64,000 nucleotides of DNA from Pratylenchus scribneri (Eukaryota > Nematoda > Chromadorea > Rhabditida > Pratylenchidae): contig JAQSEB010000029.1 in assembly GCA_030063045.1 (NCBI GenBank), forward strand, positions 310,001-374,000, given 5' to 3'. The notes beneath the pieces are model-generated. The model was not told the origin of the DNA. It did no database searches and saw only the letters and a program-made list of their open reading frames with translations. Below are positions 41,660-54,180 of this stretch, in pieces; position 1 is the stretch's first letter; each line of letters starts with the position of its first letter. A program made the position numbers and the translations under genes.

Positions 41660-44450
41660 ATTAATTTTATATTATATTTTTAATAATATTTTACGGTAGA
41701 TAAGGAACTAAATTTGCGTAATTTTATTGAGGAATTCAAAGAGAAAGAAGCCAAAAATGGCAATGATAGAATGGATTATAGAGATTTGCGTAAAATGCCA
41801 AAATTAATTGGAAAAGACAAATAAGAAAGGATGGATTTGGGAATGCCAAAGAATGGATATAGGAAGAAGAACGTGTTCATGGATTTGAGTAAGAGGAATA
41901 TTTCGGTGGGGCATGGATTAATACCAAATGCCAGAATTTCAAAGGAACCCGAAAAATTTAATATGATTTTCCATGGAATAATTTTCCTATTTATTCCGAT
42001 TCAAGCAAATGTTAAAATAATTAACACAAAAAAATGTCCAAAAACAATTTCCAGGATACATTATAGAGGAAGAGCAAGAAGAAAATTCGGAATTCCAAAA
42101 TTATTCAGAAATGGGAAGAAGAAAATGAAGGGATAGGAAGAAGCACACATTTTACAAAAACATTTCCTCAAATATGTTAAAAAATGGAATAAGAATAAAT
42201 TTGAATGAAGAAGCGGAATGAATGCCCACATTCATCTTATTTCTTATGTAAGACAGAGATCCGTCGTCCTTGCCTCTTGACGACACAATGTTAGTGATTA
42301 TGGGATTAAGGATTAATTATGTTTTGTTAAATTTGCAAAAATTTAATAATTTTATGAAGGAATGCAAAGAGGAAGAAGCCAAAAAGACTAGATTATAGAG
42401 ATTTTGGAAAATGGCAAGAATTAATTCTCAAAGAGAGAATGGGGGTGTTTTGAAAATACCAAAGAATGGAAGTGGATAAGGAAAGGATTTTGGTGGATTT
42501 GAAATGGAATATTTCCGGCTTATTAGTATAAAATACAAAGTAAATGAATTAGGCGGATTAATTCTGTTTTGTTGAATTTGCCAATCCCCTAAAATCAACA
42601 AAATGGCTTCAATTATATGAAAATGTTTGAGAAGTGGGCTAAACCCCACCAAAGCCATTTCGCCAAAGGGCTTTGTGATGACCACATTTTATTCACTCCA
42701 CTGGCTCTGCCTTGTTTGTCCCATTTCCTCTTTGGCTTTGGCTTCGTCCCCCGAGGGGAAGGCACAACATCCAACCAACCAGCCTCCCCTTTAGGCCATC
42801 TTCTACTCAAATTTCTCTGCCCTCCGGCGCCAATCCATCCGGCCAGCCACTGAAGCCGGCAAGTGGCCAAGCTCATTGCCTTCTTTTTCACAAAACCCAC
42901 TCTTTTCCTCCCTTCATATTTTTGCCTTTCTTTGCCTCACATTCGTAGCACAACTGGCTTTCGGGCCAAATGGCCATGGCAAAAAGGGGCAGAATGGGGA
43001 CGGATAGATGGATGGGCACCCAAGGGAATTTGAAGGGTTGGAAGAAAATTGATGAAAAGAAAGAAAAGGAAATGAAATGAAGGGGAAATGGGGGACTTTG
43101 GTTTAGTTTAATAGTGGTTGGCAGAAAAATGTCCCTTTGGGGAATGGACACGAAGGGCATTGGAATGAATTGGCTGCCATTTTATGGCATTTTTTGAATT
43201 TGACATTTGGCAGATGGATGTTTGCAAATTTGATGAGAAAAAAGTGGATTAAGGCAAATTGTAAAAGAAATTTTTGGATTAAAGGAAGGAAATGGATAAT
43301 TTGATGAAAATATTTTGAAGAGTAAATTATGGATGGCATTTGAAGAAATGAAAAAGTTTATTGGATTTTTATGGATTTAATTTTCTCGAAAACATTAAAT
43401 TTGCCGAAAATTTTTGTTTTAAAAATTAATCCTTTTTTGAGGCCATATAATTTGTCAAAATAAGGCTTCTTTAATATTCTCCTATGTTCTAACTAATAAG
43501 TAAGAGTAAATTACTAATCTAAATCTAACATCAAAAATAATTTTAAGGCTAATAATTTTCGCAGCCCTAAAAATGTACAAAAATTGAGTAATAACTCTGT
43601 AATCTATTGACATTTTTGAACATTTTTTATAGAGCTAAATGGTCTTAATAAAAATTTCTTAAAAAGTTCATCAAGAGGTAAAGTAATTTAAATGCAAGGC
43701 GGTTGGCTACTATTAAAGGGGCTATTAATAGAGAAAATACCATTCCTTTTTTAATATTATCATTCCACTGCTTACTTGTCAAATGAATCCCAAAATGGCC
43801 ATTGAGAACATCCAACTTCCAATACATTGGCCAAAATTTTCAATGAGTACAAAATAAACAATTTGGAATTGGCCCAAATTAAAATTGGAATTGGCCCAAA
43901 TAAAATAAAAGTTTAAAATGAATGACCAGATGGAGCCAAAGGGAAAGGCGAAAAAATGTCGACAATAATAAATTTAATCCCAAAAAAGTTTATTTACATC
44001 ATCTCTCAATAATCCCCTCATAATAGGGTTTTGCATATTTAAGTGATTTTCAAATTTGTCCTTTTTTTGAAAAAAACAAATGAGAGAAAATTCCAAATTT
44101 TTGGGCAATTCATCAAACCGATATTATATGTTAAGTAAATTAAAAAATTGCCACCTTTTGTGAACTTTCAACGGCTAATGCATTGGCCAGTTTCCAATTG
44201 CGGTACTTTTTATAAACAATTGGGAATTGGGCCAAAATAAACGAAAATAGGAGAATTGATGCCAACCCCATGGACTTGGCCAAAAGGGAAAAAGGTGAAA
44301 AATTCCCTCCCAATGTTTACAATCTCTCAATAATCCTCAAGGGTTTGCATATATTTATACGAATAAAATTTGTCCTTTTTAACGAAAACATTTTAAATAT
44401 GATCGGGTACATTTAATTTTGAAATTTTAAAAATAAATTCATCATTTCAT
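41660..44450. other. Gene-poor region with degenerate duplications
   Basis: No gene could be supported. Two diverged direct duplications are visible. 41700-41880 and 42330-42490 share AGAAGCCAAAAA, GATTATAGAGATTT and ACCAAAGAATGGA or a near match. 43860-44080 and 44215-44395 share AATCTCTCAATAATCC and GGGTTTGCATAT about 320 bp apart. The first pair reads partly like decayed coding sequence on the plus strand but carries stops. Confidence 0.5.
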
Positions 44451-45497
44451 TCAAGAATTAAGCAATCCATCATTGTCGTGTCCATACAATTGATTTCGGA
44501 AAGAGCGCAATCCAAACCAGGCCAACGGAATTGCCTCCAAAATGGCGAGGATGATGAAAATGATGCCAACAATCTGAAAAAATATGTTCAAAATTTGAAT
44601 AAAATCCAATTTAGTACCATCCATCCATGGGAAGTCTTCTCCTCAGCAGCAGGCGGACATGGACACGGAGAAGGCGATGACGATGGAAACGGGGAAGATG
44701 AAGAGGAAGAAGATGAAGAAATTGTGGGGGTGGAAACGGAAGGGCTGGATCTGAACGAAATATTTCAATAAAGGTGTTTCTGATTGTGGATCTGGATTCT
44801 GGACCTTACTATTGGAAGTGGACTTAACAAGGAATATTAACCAATTCGAGAAGCAAATAAACCATTCGAGAGCTCAAAATGTCCTCTAATAAATGATTTA
44901 GCTATTATTTTGAAAAAAATTAAATGATTTATACAAAAGCTGCTTTTCCTCCAAAATTCGAATTACAATTTTTTATGCTTGAATTTCATAAAATTTAGAA
45001 TGCCAAAATGGTAGAGGTGACTTTGTGCTTTAAAACGATTTATCGCTTTCCCCAAATTGGTTACTTCCTCGGTGAGTTATGGGTTATGGCCAATAAATTT
45101 GACAAAACAGTGAAATGTCCCCTTTCCCCTACCTTTTGCTGGAAGAAGAGGAAGGTGAAGTGGCAGAAGTTGCCTTGGTGGAAGTTGCGATGGTTGTTGG
45201 CGATGGGCTGCTGCTTGAATGGCTTGTAGAATGTTCGGTGCTCATTTTGGTGGTCTCAAATGGAGTTGTGATGGCTTCGGTGGTAATTGTTGTTGGTATG
45301 GTTGAAGTTTTATGGCCATGGTCATTGAATCCTTTCATCAACCCATCAAATTCCGCCGGTGGAGTTGGAATCTTTTCAGGTGAACCCTTTAAATAACATT
45401 GATTTCACTTTGAATTAACTTTTGATTTTACCAAAAATTGGCCTAGGCAAATTATTGGAAAAATGCAGACCAAGAAAATAAAAAGAAAATATTTCAT
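44451..45497 (-). CDS. Mucin-like type I membrane protein, 191 aa
   Basis: Four exons: 45432-45497, 45133-45386, 44618-44750 and 44451-44573 (576 nt). The first encodes a signal peptide (MKYFLFIFLVCIFPIICLG). The next two encode a long Ser/Thr/Pro-rich stretch with runs of Ser and TTITTEAITT-like segments, a pattern typical of heavily O-glycosylated extracellular stalks. The last exon gives one transmembrane helix (IVGIIFIILAILEAIPLAWF) and a tail of about 18 residues ending DNDGLLNS. Three introns with continuous phase, a signal peptide and a membrane anchor make this a convincing gene, although its composition prevents homology assignment. Probably a surface glycoprotein; function unknown. 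Confidence 0.75.
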
Positions 45498-45820
45498 TTT
45501 TTTAATTCTTGGCAAACACCAATTTTGGATTGAAATAATGAATGAAAAAGAATGTTGATAATTCTCCGCTTTTATGTTGTTTAGTGTTCCTTATGAATTC
45601 GAGCTTATGAATGACTTATTATTAAAAAAAAAGAATTATTCAACAAAAATTGCTTCCACAAAAAGCCATTTTTTTCGTTGTTCCATTCATTGGGCCTCGT
45701 CATCCTCCTCCAATAAAATATTATTTTTTGCCTAAATGGAATTCGCCAACAAATTTTTGACATTTACAAATTTATCAAAATAAAAAATGATTATGATTAA
45801 AATGTTAAAATAAAATATTT

Positions 45821-48043
45821 TTATAAATTTGTTTTCCATAAATCCAATTCCAATTTTTGTTTTTCTTCCATTTTTGTCCAATTTTCCATCATTTCCATCC
45901 ATCCATTTCCATCCGCATTTTGCCATCTTCTCAACACCAATTCCGGGTCATTTTTATTCTCAAATCGAAATTCTGTTAGGGCCAAATGTTCACGGGTGAA
46001 TGAATTGTCCATCAAAAATGGATGCGCAAATTGGAAGAAAGAGAGGGGAAAATGGAGAATGAAATTGGAGGGCTGGCGACTTTGGAGGAAATCCTGTTGA
46101 ATTTTGAACATTATTTATAGTTGAATTGAAAATTTATGTATTTAAATTAGCCTATCAAACATATTAAGCCAATTATAAATTGGGAAAATTATTTTAGTTT
46201 ATTTTTAGCCAAAATGGCCGTATTAGTGGAAATGTCCAATTCCCATGGATCTTTGAAATTCCAAAATATCTGAGCTCCCCATCTTCTTGTCTCATTAGGC
46301 CAGCAGCATGAAACTGTTTATTTTATAATTAATAACTCATCAGAAAGAACAGAAGCAATTTTAATGATTTTATTATCAAATTAAAGAGCTGATTGTTGGC
46401 TATTAAATTATATTAATTTTTATTTAAATTGGTTCAAAAATGATTAAGTTGTGTACAAATAAACATTAAAATTTCGCAGAGATCATTTTAAATAGCTTTT
46501 TTTGAACTCAACTTCTTAAATTCCAGAGTCTACTCTTTAATATGATAACAAAATCTTTCAAGGTTCGGTCTTTGCTTATTTATGGTTATACGGTTCATCA
46601 GACTTTAAATCAAGCAAATAATTGACTATTCGGTAAAGCTTGATAAGCTGAGTTCGAATCTGTAAAAATTTTTGTTCTTTAAGCATTTCTGGCCAAGTTT
46701 TATTACCATTTAAATTAATTTACTCCTAAAAGTGAATGGACCATTCTTTGGTCAAAAAATTTTCAGAATTTATTTTCGGTCATGTCAAATCTCATTCGAA
46801 GCGTTTCGACGAGCCGATAACTAATCTGTCATTGATTTCTCAAAATGCTCAAAATAAATAAAAAAAAAAAGTTGTGGCTAATTAAATCTCATTGAAATGT
46901 GTTGAAATTGGGGAGTGAAGGCCGAGCTCACATATAGGAATCCACACTGTAAACTGTAATCCATATTTTCTTTGCGCGAGTGTAATGTGTAACTTTTTAT
47001 TTATTACTACAAAATTGTATGATATCGTATTTTACTCATCAAGATGCGTCTATTGTAGGAAGTATAATAATTTTTTGAAAATTTTCGCCCCATGGGGGAC
47101 CTTTCATATATGCAATATTCAAATGGCCATAACTTGGCCAAAGGTGCTTTAAGATAAATTTTTACAGATTTCAGCTCAGTTCCTCAAGCTCTATCGAATG
47201 TTATATAATCTGCATGATTTAAAGCCTGGACTATATTATAAACCAATTTTACCATTCGATTGCTCCTTAATAGAGGGGTCATTGTACAAAATTGGAATCA
47301 AATTCGAATATGTTCCCATTTATATTTGTTGGGCACGAACTTGTTTGATCTGTTCCACCAGCAATGTCCATAAACTGAAAGAGAGGATCAAAACACTGGC
47401 CTTTTTATTGTTGTTTTCTGCTGCATTTGGGGAATTCAGCCAATGCCTCAATGGCAAAATGTCCTCTCCCATGAATGCCCCATTTATTTCCAACATTTGA
47501 ACATTTCCAATTAACAATGGAAAAAGTTTGAAGATTTCATCGAATTTCCCATAAATTGTTAATTTTGATGGGGCATTGGAGAAAAGTGCCAAAATTGGTG
47601 CCAATGAATGCAATTTATTTGGCCAAATGATTAAATTTATATTGGAAAGGAGTGGCCGAATTAATCGCAAAAATTGGAATATTTCCATGTCCAAATATCT
47701 ATTAATATTTTAGGATCAAAATTAATTTTAAATATTAAACCTAATTATGATATGTTCAAAACCGAGAATATTTGCCGGAATTGGCCAATGAAATGCAATT
47801 GGAATTTGTTCATAATATTTTCCGACCCTTCGCACTCTCAACCGTGCCTTTGAATGTTTTTGCCAATCTCGAAATTGGTCAATGGAATCAAGAATCAATT
47901 CTGGCGCAAAATGGCCTCCTTTTTCGTGCATTTTTTGATGTCCAATCGCGTGGAAGAGTCGACAAGCCAAACTCACATTTTGGCCCAAATTAGGACGGTC
48001 AACAAAACTCAAAATGTCCACCCAATTTTCGACTGGCAATAAA
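45821..48043 (-). CDS. F-box-family protein of cyst-nematode type
   Basis: Exons 47741-48043, 47341-47698 and 45821-46093 join in phase; an upstream coding exon is needed for the start (a possible ATG lies near 48117). The first contains an F-box-like segment (PVENWVDILSFVDRP, VSLACRLFHAIG). The second has INLIIWPNKLHSLAPIL, and the third has PSNFILHFP and TREHLALTEF. From memory, this arrangement (F-box-like start, a block like LIIWP..L..L, then NFI.HF and T.REHL.L) matches a large expanded family in Heteroderidae. Such proteins are predicted substrate adaptors of SCF ubiquitin ligases; a few plant-parasite members are suspected effectors. No signal peptide is seen in this part. A 1.25-kb intron separates the last two exons. 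Confidence 0.68.
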
Positions 48044-48876
48044 CTGCTGGGACAATTCGAAATAAATGACCAAATATTTTATTTTCCAAACATTGCATTT
48101 CGATTTTCCAACATTGTTTTCGATGAATGGAACAATTAGTAAAATAACAATTCAAAATAAAAATATATTAATTCAATGGCTTAGTTGAATAAGATTGAAC
48201 GGAAAAAAATCAAAGATCAACTAAAAATGTGTGCAAAAAACATTTTGCCATTCAGAAAATGATTTATCAAAAGAAATTAGTATTAGTCCCACTATTCCCA
48301 GAATCTCGGGTTGTCGCCTCGATATTTGCCTCCATCCTCCGATATTCGTCAAAAAAATTATAAGCAAATGATATTCTAAATGTATGAATGACATCCCGAA
48401 AAACATTAATGGTAATTGGTAACTTAATTCTCCAATGACATTCCCTTTGAATGGCAATTCACTTTCCCTATTGGAAATAAAATTTCATCAATGGTACTTC
48501 GTTTTAGTGGATAAAGATATTAGAATCAGAATCAGAATTGGCGAAATGACAGTTTTAAGGTTTTGGACCAAATGCTTTTGGAGTTTGGACCAAATGATCT
48601 TTGGACCAAGTGTCTGGAAGCCATCTCAAGGACAAAAGCAAAATTAATTATTAAGAAAAACACCCTTAAAGAAAAGCAAACTTATAAAAAAAATCACGAC
48701 TCTTATTAGGGAGGGTAGAATATCATCATCGAATATTCAATGCTCTATCTTAAAAACCTTAAATATTAGGAAAATTAATTTTCATTGTTTTTAATTTCAA
48801 TATTTTTATTAAATTTATTTATTAAAATATTTTAAAGAACAAAATATGATAATGAATTGAAATTAATGTGAAATTG

Positions 48877-50620
48877 TTAACAGCTTCCTGTATCCCCCGT
48901 TTTCTCACGCTGACGACGATTTTTGAACCAATTTGCAATCTGTGAAAATGTGAATAAATTTATAATTTAAAAATATTTTGAATCAAAATTTTATCGCACA
49001 AGCCTAGCCCAAACTTTTATCGTTTGTAACAACTTATAAAAAGAGAATTCATTTTGATGATTTTATATGAAATTAAAGATCAGACTATAGGTTTTCTAAT
49101 TATATAAATTTTATTTATTTTATTTAAAAATTGATAAAGTTGTGGCCAAAAAACCTATAAAAGTTTACATAATATAAATTTTTAAATAGTTTTTTTGGCC
49201 GCAATTTCAATTTTGAAATATTATAGCCAAAAGTCTGCTTTTTTATTTATTAACAAAAATACCAAAATTGGTTCATGCTGGGCTATTTTAACTGGCACAA
49301 ATTGAGGCGAATGAATTGCCACCCACCTGTGTAGTAGAAAGTCCAGTCCTTCGGCCAATTTCGCGTTTATCCTCCGCCGATGGATATTTATTCCGCTCGT
49401 AGAATTCCTTCAAAATCTAAATAACAGAAAATATAAAATATTTCAATAAAAATTAGTTTATTACCTTCCTGTCGCCTTTCCTAAATGAATAAACCAGCTC
49501 ATCTCCATCCCAAATGCTTTTTGGCGGTGGGAATTTCTTTCGAATTCGATATTTGTCCACCGGCACCAATTCTTTCACCTTCCTTTTCCTTTCCTCTTCA
49601 TATCGGGCCGAGTACCTGGAAAATCCGTCATTAAATCAAATCAAAAAGGAAAGAGTACGGTAAATAATTTATTCACAAATTTTAAGCCAATTCTAAATTA
49701 TGTATTCATATCCTGTTTAAAGCCTATCTCCTAATCTAAATCCAACCATAAACTTTAACCTAACCCACAACATTTTATTTTAGTGAAAATATAAAAAGTA
49801 CCCTAAAAGCAAACAATTTAAAAGGTATAAATTTGATTTATGATAATTTTTCCTTTTTTGTTCTATAATTCTTATTAGTTATTAATTATTATTGCAACTA
49901 TCTGCCTTTTTAATTTTTTCAGATATGACCAAGTTATCTTGCCTCAAAAATACTCAAAATTCGACAAGGAAAATTTGTGATAAATTAAATATTATTTTAT
50001 TTTTGTTTTGTCAAAATTGGTGCTAGCGCGTTTCACTTAAAATGGTCGTTTATTCTCGTATTTCAATTTAGATGAATTAAACCAAAAAACCAATGATGTT
50101 TTCGGATTCAGCGTGTTGGAAAACCCTTGAAACCAGTCTTAAAGCATATATTTATAAATGTTAAACTATCAAAAACATTGATTGTTTGAAAATAGATGCT
50201 AAATCAAAAACATTGTTATTTTAAGTGTTTTAGCAAAGATAATTTATGTTTTTAAATTGGTTTTAGATTTAGAGGTTTTGCTACATGCTGAATTCGAAAA
50301 CAATATTGTTTTTTAGTTTAATCCATCCAAATTGTAATATAAGAATAAACGACCCTTTTAAGTGAAACGCGCAAACACGGTCAAAAATAAACTGACCAAA
50401 GTTGAACCAATTCCGGATGATGGGAATGATCAAAACGATTTTCGGCCATCACTTGGAAAAGTGTGTCGAATAGGCCTTGATGATAAAGGGCAAATAGGTA
50501 GGCTTTAAGTACGGTGGATGATCGAACGCATGGATTCAGCAAATCCTGATTGAGCATGAACATTTTGACAAGCCTTTCGCCTTCGCCCCATTGGAAAAGA
50601 CATTGGCAAATGAAGTCAAT
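48877..50620 (-). CDS. SIX-class homeobox transcription factor, 5' end not found
   Basis: Exons 50397-50620, 49465-49615, 49327-49416 and 48877-48939 (528 nt, phases close). The first carries the SIX domain (VLKAYLFALYHQGLFDTLFQ, HHPELVQLW). The second has PVDKYRIRKKFPPPKSIWDG, the junction typical of SIX proteins. The third and fourth complete the homeodomain (KYPSAEDKREIGRRTGLSTT, then NWFKNRRQRE). Lys at homeodomain position 50 fits the class. The protein stops ten residues after NWFKNRRQRE, much shorter than most SIX proteins. N-terminal exons before the ATTGAC acceptor at 50620 were not identified. Known family role: developmental regulation of head, muscle and neuron fates. It resembles SIX1/2 or SIX4/5 more than SIX3/6, but the subclass is unresolved. 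Confidence 0.88.
50026..50372. mobile_element. 347-bp foldback element (MITE-like) in SIX intron
   Basis: The left end starts GCGCGTTTCACTTAAAATGG and the right end is the reverse complement of GCGCGTTTCACTTAAAAGGG. The complementarity continues inward for over 100 bp (GTCGTTTATTCT, AATTAAACCAAAAAACCAAT versus GATTAAACTAAAAAACAATA, GTTTTCGGATTCAGCGTGTT versus GTTTTCGAATTCAGCATGTA). Essentially the whole element can fold into one hairpin. No coding capacity. It lies inside the SIX intron 49616-50396. Confidence 0.85.
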
Positions 50621-52891
50621 CTGCTCAAAAAGATGGAATTTTGGGGTATTTTTTAATAGAAATTGGAGACTTGTTCTTGATGAAATTGATGGCAAAGCCA
50701 ATTATTTTGATTGGGGTTATTGTGGTCCAATTCAATTTTTAAACAATTTGACATTGGCAATATTCTTGGCATTTTCTCTGAATTTAAAATTTATCCAATG
50801 ATAAAAATCTGGGATACTGGACGTTTATTTTGGTCATAGATCAACAAGGAAATAATCAATCTAGGAATTGGCCAAATACCATTTTAAAGCACAAATGTCT
50901 TTTATAATTTGGTATTTTTATACTTTGTGGATTCGAGCTCAAAAAATTTACATATCTTTGGATGTAAAAATACTCGGAATTTTTGAAGATATTTCGCTTT
51001 TTAGGTGTTTTAAATTTTAGAAAATGATTAAAGCCATTTTAGAAGTTTTATAAGCTTTGGAATTTAGGGTTTTGAGGATTTATTGTTTTTTTAAAATTAG
51101 TTGATTCCTTATTGAATTATTGCCAAAAGAATTGCACAGGTACTGACTGAAATTTTTTGTTTAGGATGGAAATGAATAGTGCAAAAATGCAAATTTAAGG
51201 ATAAAGTAAATCCCCCTTCGCTTTATCCTCATCATCTGTTTTGCCAAAATTCATTCTCTCAACGGTCAATCCCCTCATTCCCATCCACTTCAATGCGCAG
51301 CTAAACGGAAGGGAAAGGCGGGGCCAATGGAGGATTTGCCTTTTCCTTTTCCAATTCTTAAATAAATCTGCCTCTGTGGTTGAAATACCGTAACCATCCC
51401 CATCATTTGCCTTTTCCACAAATAATTAATTGGCTTTGCCCAACGGAAAGCAAATGCCAATTTTGCCGACTCTTTGACTTTTTTGTTGTTTTTGGGCTCT
51501 TCCCGAGGATAACAATTATTATTTTTGGGGGCACAATGTGTGATTGGAGGAAAGAGGATGGCCCCGAGAATTGGGCTCAGATTTCGAGATGGCATTTTGT
51601 GATGGGAATAATGTTGGCAAAAAGAAAGGTTATTCTTTGGTGAAATGATTTTTGGTTGGGAAATATGAAGAATGGCAGACAAATTTTGGATTTAGTCGAT
51701 TTTGTAAATTAAGCAAGGTTAAATGGTAAAAAATGATCCAAACTATTCCAAACATTCCCTAAATGTATTTTAGCCCTTGGTTATATTTAATTTGTCGGAT
51801 ATATCCAAATTTGTAATCGGCTGAATTTACCTCTAAAAAACATTAAGAACTTAGCTAATTTTGATGATTTATTCAAAAATTATATAATAAGCTGTTTATT
51901 ATTGAATGATATTAATTTTATTTAAATTTGTTCAGATGTAATTAAATTGTTCACAAAATAATCATTTCAAATTTTATAATGGGTTAGCGAATTATTCAAT
52001 GGTTTTTTAGGCATTATAATTTCGACATTTCTGAATCAATTTAATAAAAGATAAAGCTAATATTATTTTATAGCCAAACTCTTTAATTTAATAACAAAAT
52101 TATCAAAATTGGCTGAGTCCTTGATGAATTATTATAAACAGAGGTAAGTTGTAATACCCTGAAATTTATTTGTAAACTAAAATTATTCAGTGGCAAATTG
52201 CCCATTCCATTGTCTAATACCCAATTTTGTGTCCTCAAATGTGTAGAAGGAATAATTTCTCCTAGAAGTGTGCCATTCCCTTCCACCCATTTATGCCAAT
52301 TTTGACCATGCAATTGACCTCACAACCCCCTCCAAAACCCAGCTATTCCTCCGCAACAAATTCATTATTATGCAACACCTGCAGTTGAGCCCCAAAATAG
52401 CAATAGCAGATGATGAATTTGGTGAAAAGTGCAACAGATTAGGAGGGGGATGGGGTCGCGCATTGTCCCCAAATAATTTGCTCTCTTCCTTCCTTGGCAT
52501 TTTGATGAACAATGCACAAAATTGATGCTCCGTCCGGATGGCATTCCCTTTAGGAGGGTGAGGGGGCAAAGATTTGGTCATCAATTAATGGACTAAAATA
52601 AAATGCAGATATATTTTTTGGTAATTTACAAAAAGAGAATTAATTTTAAAAAATATTTCCATGTTGATGAATGTTTTTTGGTCAAAAAACTATCAAATCA
52701 GATGGTAATATTTTGGCCAACTACTAACCAATAATCTTACCTGAATTTAGGCCTTAAAAGCTTAATCATAAGTCAATACATTTCATTATGGACATGGACA
52801 AATTATATGGCCTCAAAAATAATTTTGTTGTCATTTTGTAAAATAATATTATTTTTTGTTGGTCAATATTTTCATATATTTGTACACAAAT
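50621..52891. other. No gene supported; may hide SIX 5' exons
   Basis: 2.3 kb with no open frame that I recognise. The missing N-terminal SIX exons and the missing downstream transporter exons would be expected here, but neither was found. The stretch near 51840-52110 resembles diverged AT-rich segments at about 46330-46530 and 49020-49250, suggesting an old dispersed repeat. Confidence 0.45.
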
Positions 52892-54180
52892 TTATAGTAA
52901 ATTTCCATTCCATTTCCATGCACATTCACTGTTTATTTTTGTTTGCCCAATTCGGCCATCTTCAAACAATAAACCAGCCTGGAAAAGTAATATTTGATTT
53001 AATGGCATATTAAATTTGGTTGTCACAAGCCATCCAGATTGCCGAAAAATTAGTGGAATTGAAAGGCAGCCGGGACCGAGCATTCCTTTCACGAAATTCA
53101 ATGCAGTCGGGAAAGCTCTTTAAAAGTAGATGAGATAATTTGGATTAAACACATTTGGATTTTTGGATACCTATGAAGAAAATATTTTAAACTTTCAATT
53201 TTTAATTCTGAAACTACAAATCTTATATTCAATAGATAGATCTACTCAAGATTTATCAGTTTCGGTTTTGTTTAACCAATTCTAATTTAGTTTTGAACCA
53301 TTAAACCAAAATGGGTTTAAACCGTTTAATACCCTTTAATTGTTGACCAAACCAAAATGGGTTTAAACCGTTTAATACCCTTTAATTGTTGACCAAACCA
53401 AAATGGGTTTAAACCGTTTAATACCCTTTAATTGTTGACCAAACCAAAATGGGTTTAAACCGTTTAATACCCTTTAATTGTTGACCAAACCAAAATAGGT
53501 TTAAACCGTTTAATACCCTTTAATTGTTGACCAAACCATAACAAATTATATACCATTCAATGCGTCTTGACCAGCTCTAACCAATTTTGGGTATATGGTT
53601 AGTGAATTTAAGACAAACCCTAAATCATTATAATTATTTTGATGTTATCTACTCTTTTTTCACCCCCAAATTAAAATATTTTCCTTTTTACTTACGAAAG
53701 GCCATTTTCTCTTCTCCATTGTTCCCCACTCCCACCGTCGATTTCTTCGCCTCCTTCTTCAGATGAAGCAGTCGATTTTTGGCGATATTCATTTTCCCCG
53801 AATATTGGCCTCAATTCTTCCCTGGACATTTGCCTTGGAGGGTCGATAAATTGTTCTGTTGGAATGCCAACCGTCGACAGAGGAGGAATTGATGGCCAAA
53901 TTCGAATGGGGGAATAAATTGAAGGAATTATGGAATGGGAAGGGGCAATTTGGAGGGGATTAATTTGGTGGGAAGAAGGAAAAGAAAAAGCATGCAAATG
54001 CAAAGGAGGGTGGGAATTACTTTGATGAATAATTGATGGGGTCGTCGATTTGTTGTTTGTGCTGTTCATTTGCTGGTTTGACCCAAATTCCCCATTCTTC
54101 CTCCAAAAAGTTCTTCTCCCACTGCCATTGCTGATTATAGTTCTCGCTGTCGATTGCTGCTTTTCCTCTTTTTTAACCAT
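52892..54180 (-). pseudogene. Amino-acid transporter (Aa_trans/SLC36-like), truncated after TM1
   Basis: Exons 53696-54180, 53027-53117 and 52892-52978 (663 nt, 220 aa if translated). The first encodes a polar, low-complexity cytoplasmic N terminus. The second carries the family's start of the membrane domain: ENGLS continuing into NFVKGMLGPGCLSIPLIF, matching the N-terminal motif of SLC36/skat-1-type transporters. The third reads AGLLFEDGRIGQ and stops at codon 29 without further membrane segments. The 48-nt intron before it is also open in frame. A functional transporter needs about ten more helices, and none is found in the 2.3 kb downstream. Likely a broken or partial copy; mis-splicing by eye or a mis-assembly is the alternative. 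The first intron holds MITE copy E. Confidence 0.6.
53225..53620 (-). mobile_element. MITE-like element with 46-bp minisatellite, copy E
   Basis: In the transporter intron 53118-53695. About five internal 46-bp units (GGGTTTAAACCGTTTAATAC repeated), a right terminus with TTCAATGCGTCTTGACCAGC, and a left terminus with AGATAGATCTACTCAAGATT. Its units are nearly identical to those of copy B, implying recent spread or homogenisation. Confidence 0.77.

Noticed and set aside
42888..43160. Minus-strand frame with a hydrophobic stretch followed by QLCYECE, like the start of a Ly-6/odr-2-type secreted protein
   Set aside because: No downstream cysteine-rich exons could be joined; kept only as a weak possibility.
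46565..46670. tRNA-like GAGTTCGAATCTG
   Set aside because: T-loop motif without pairing T-stem or an acceptor stem; no cloverleaf can be drawn.
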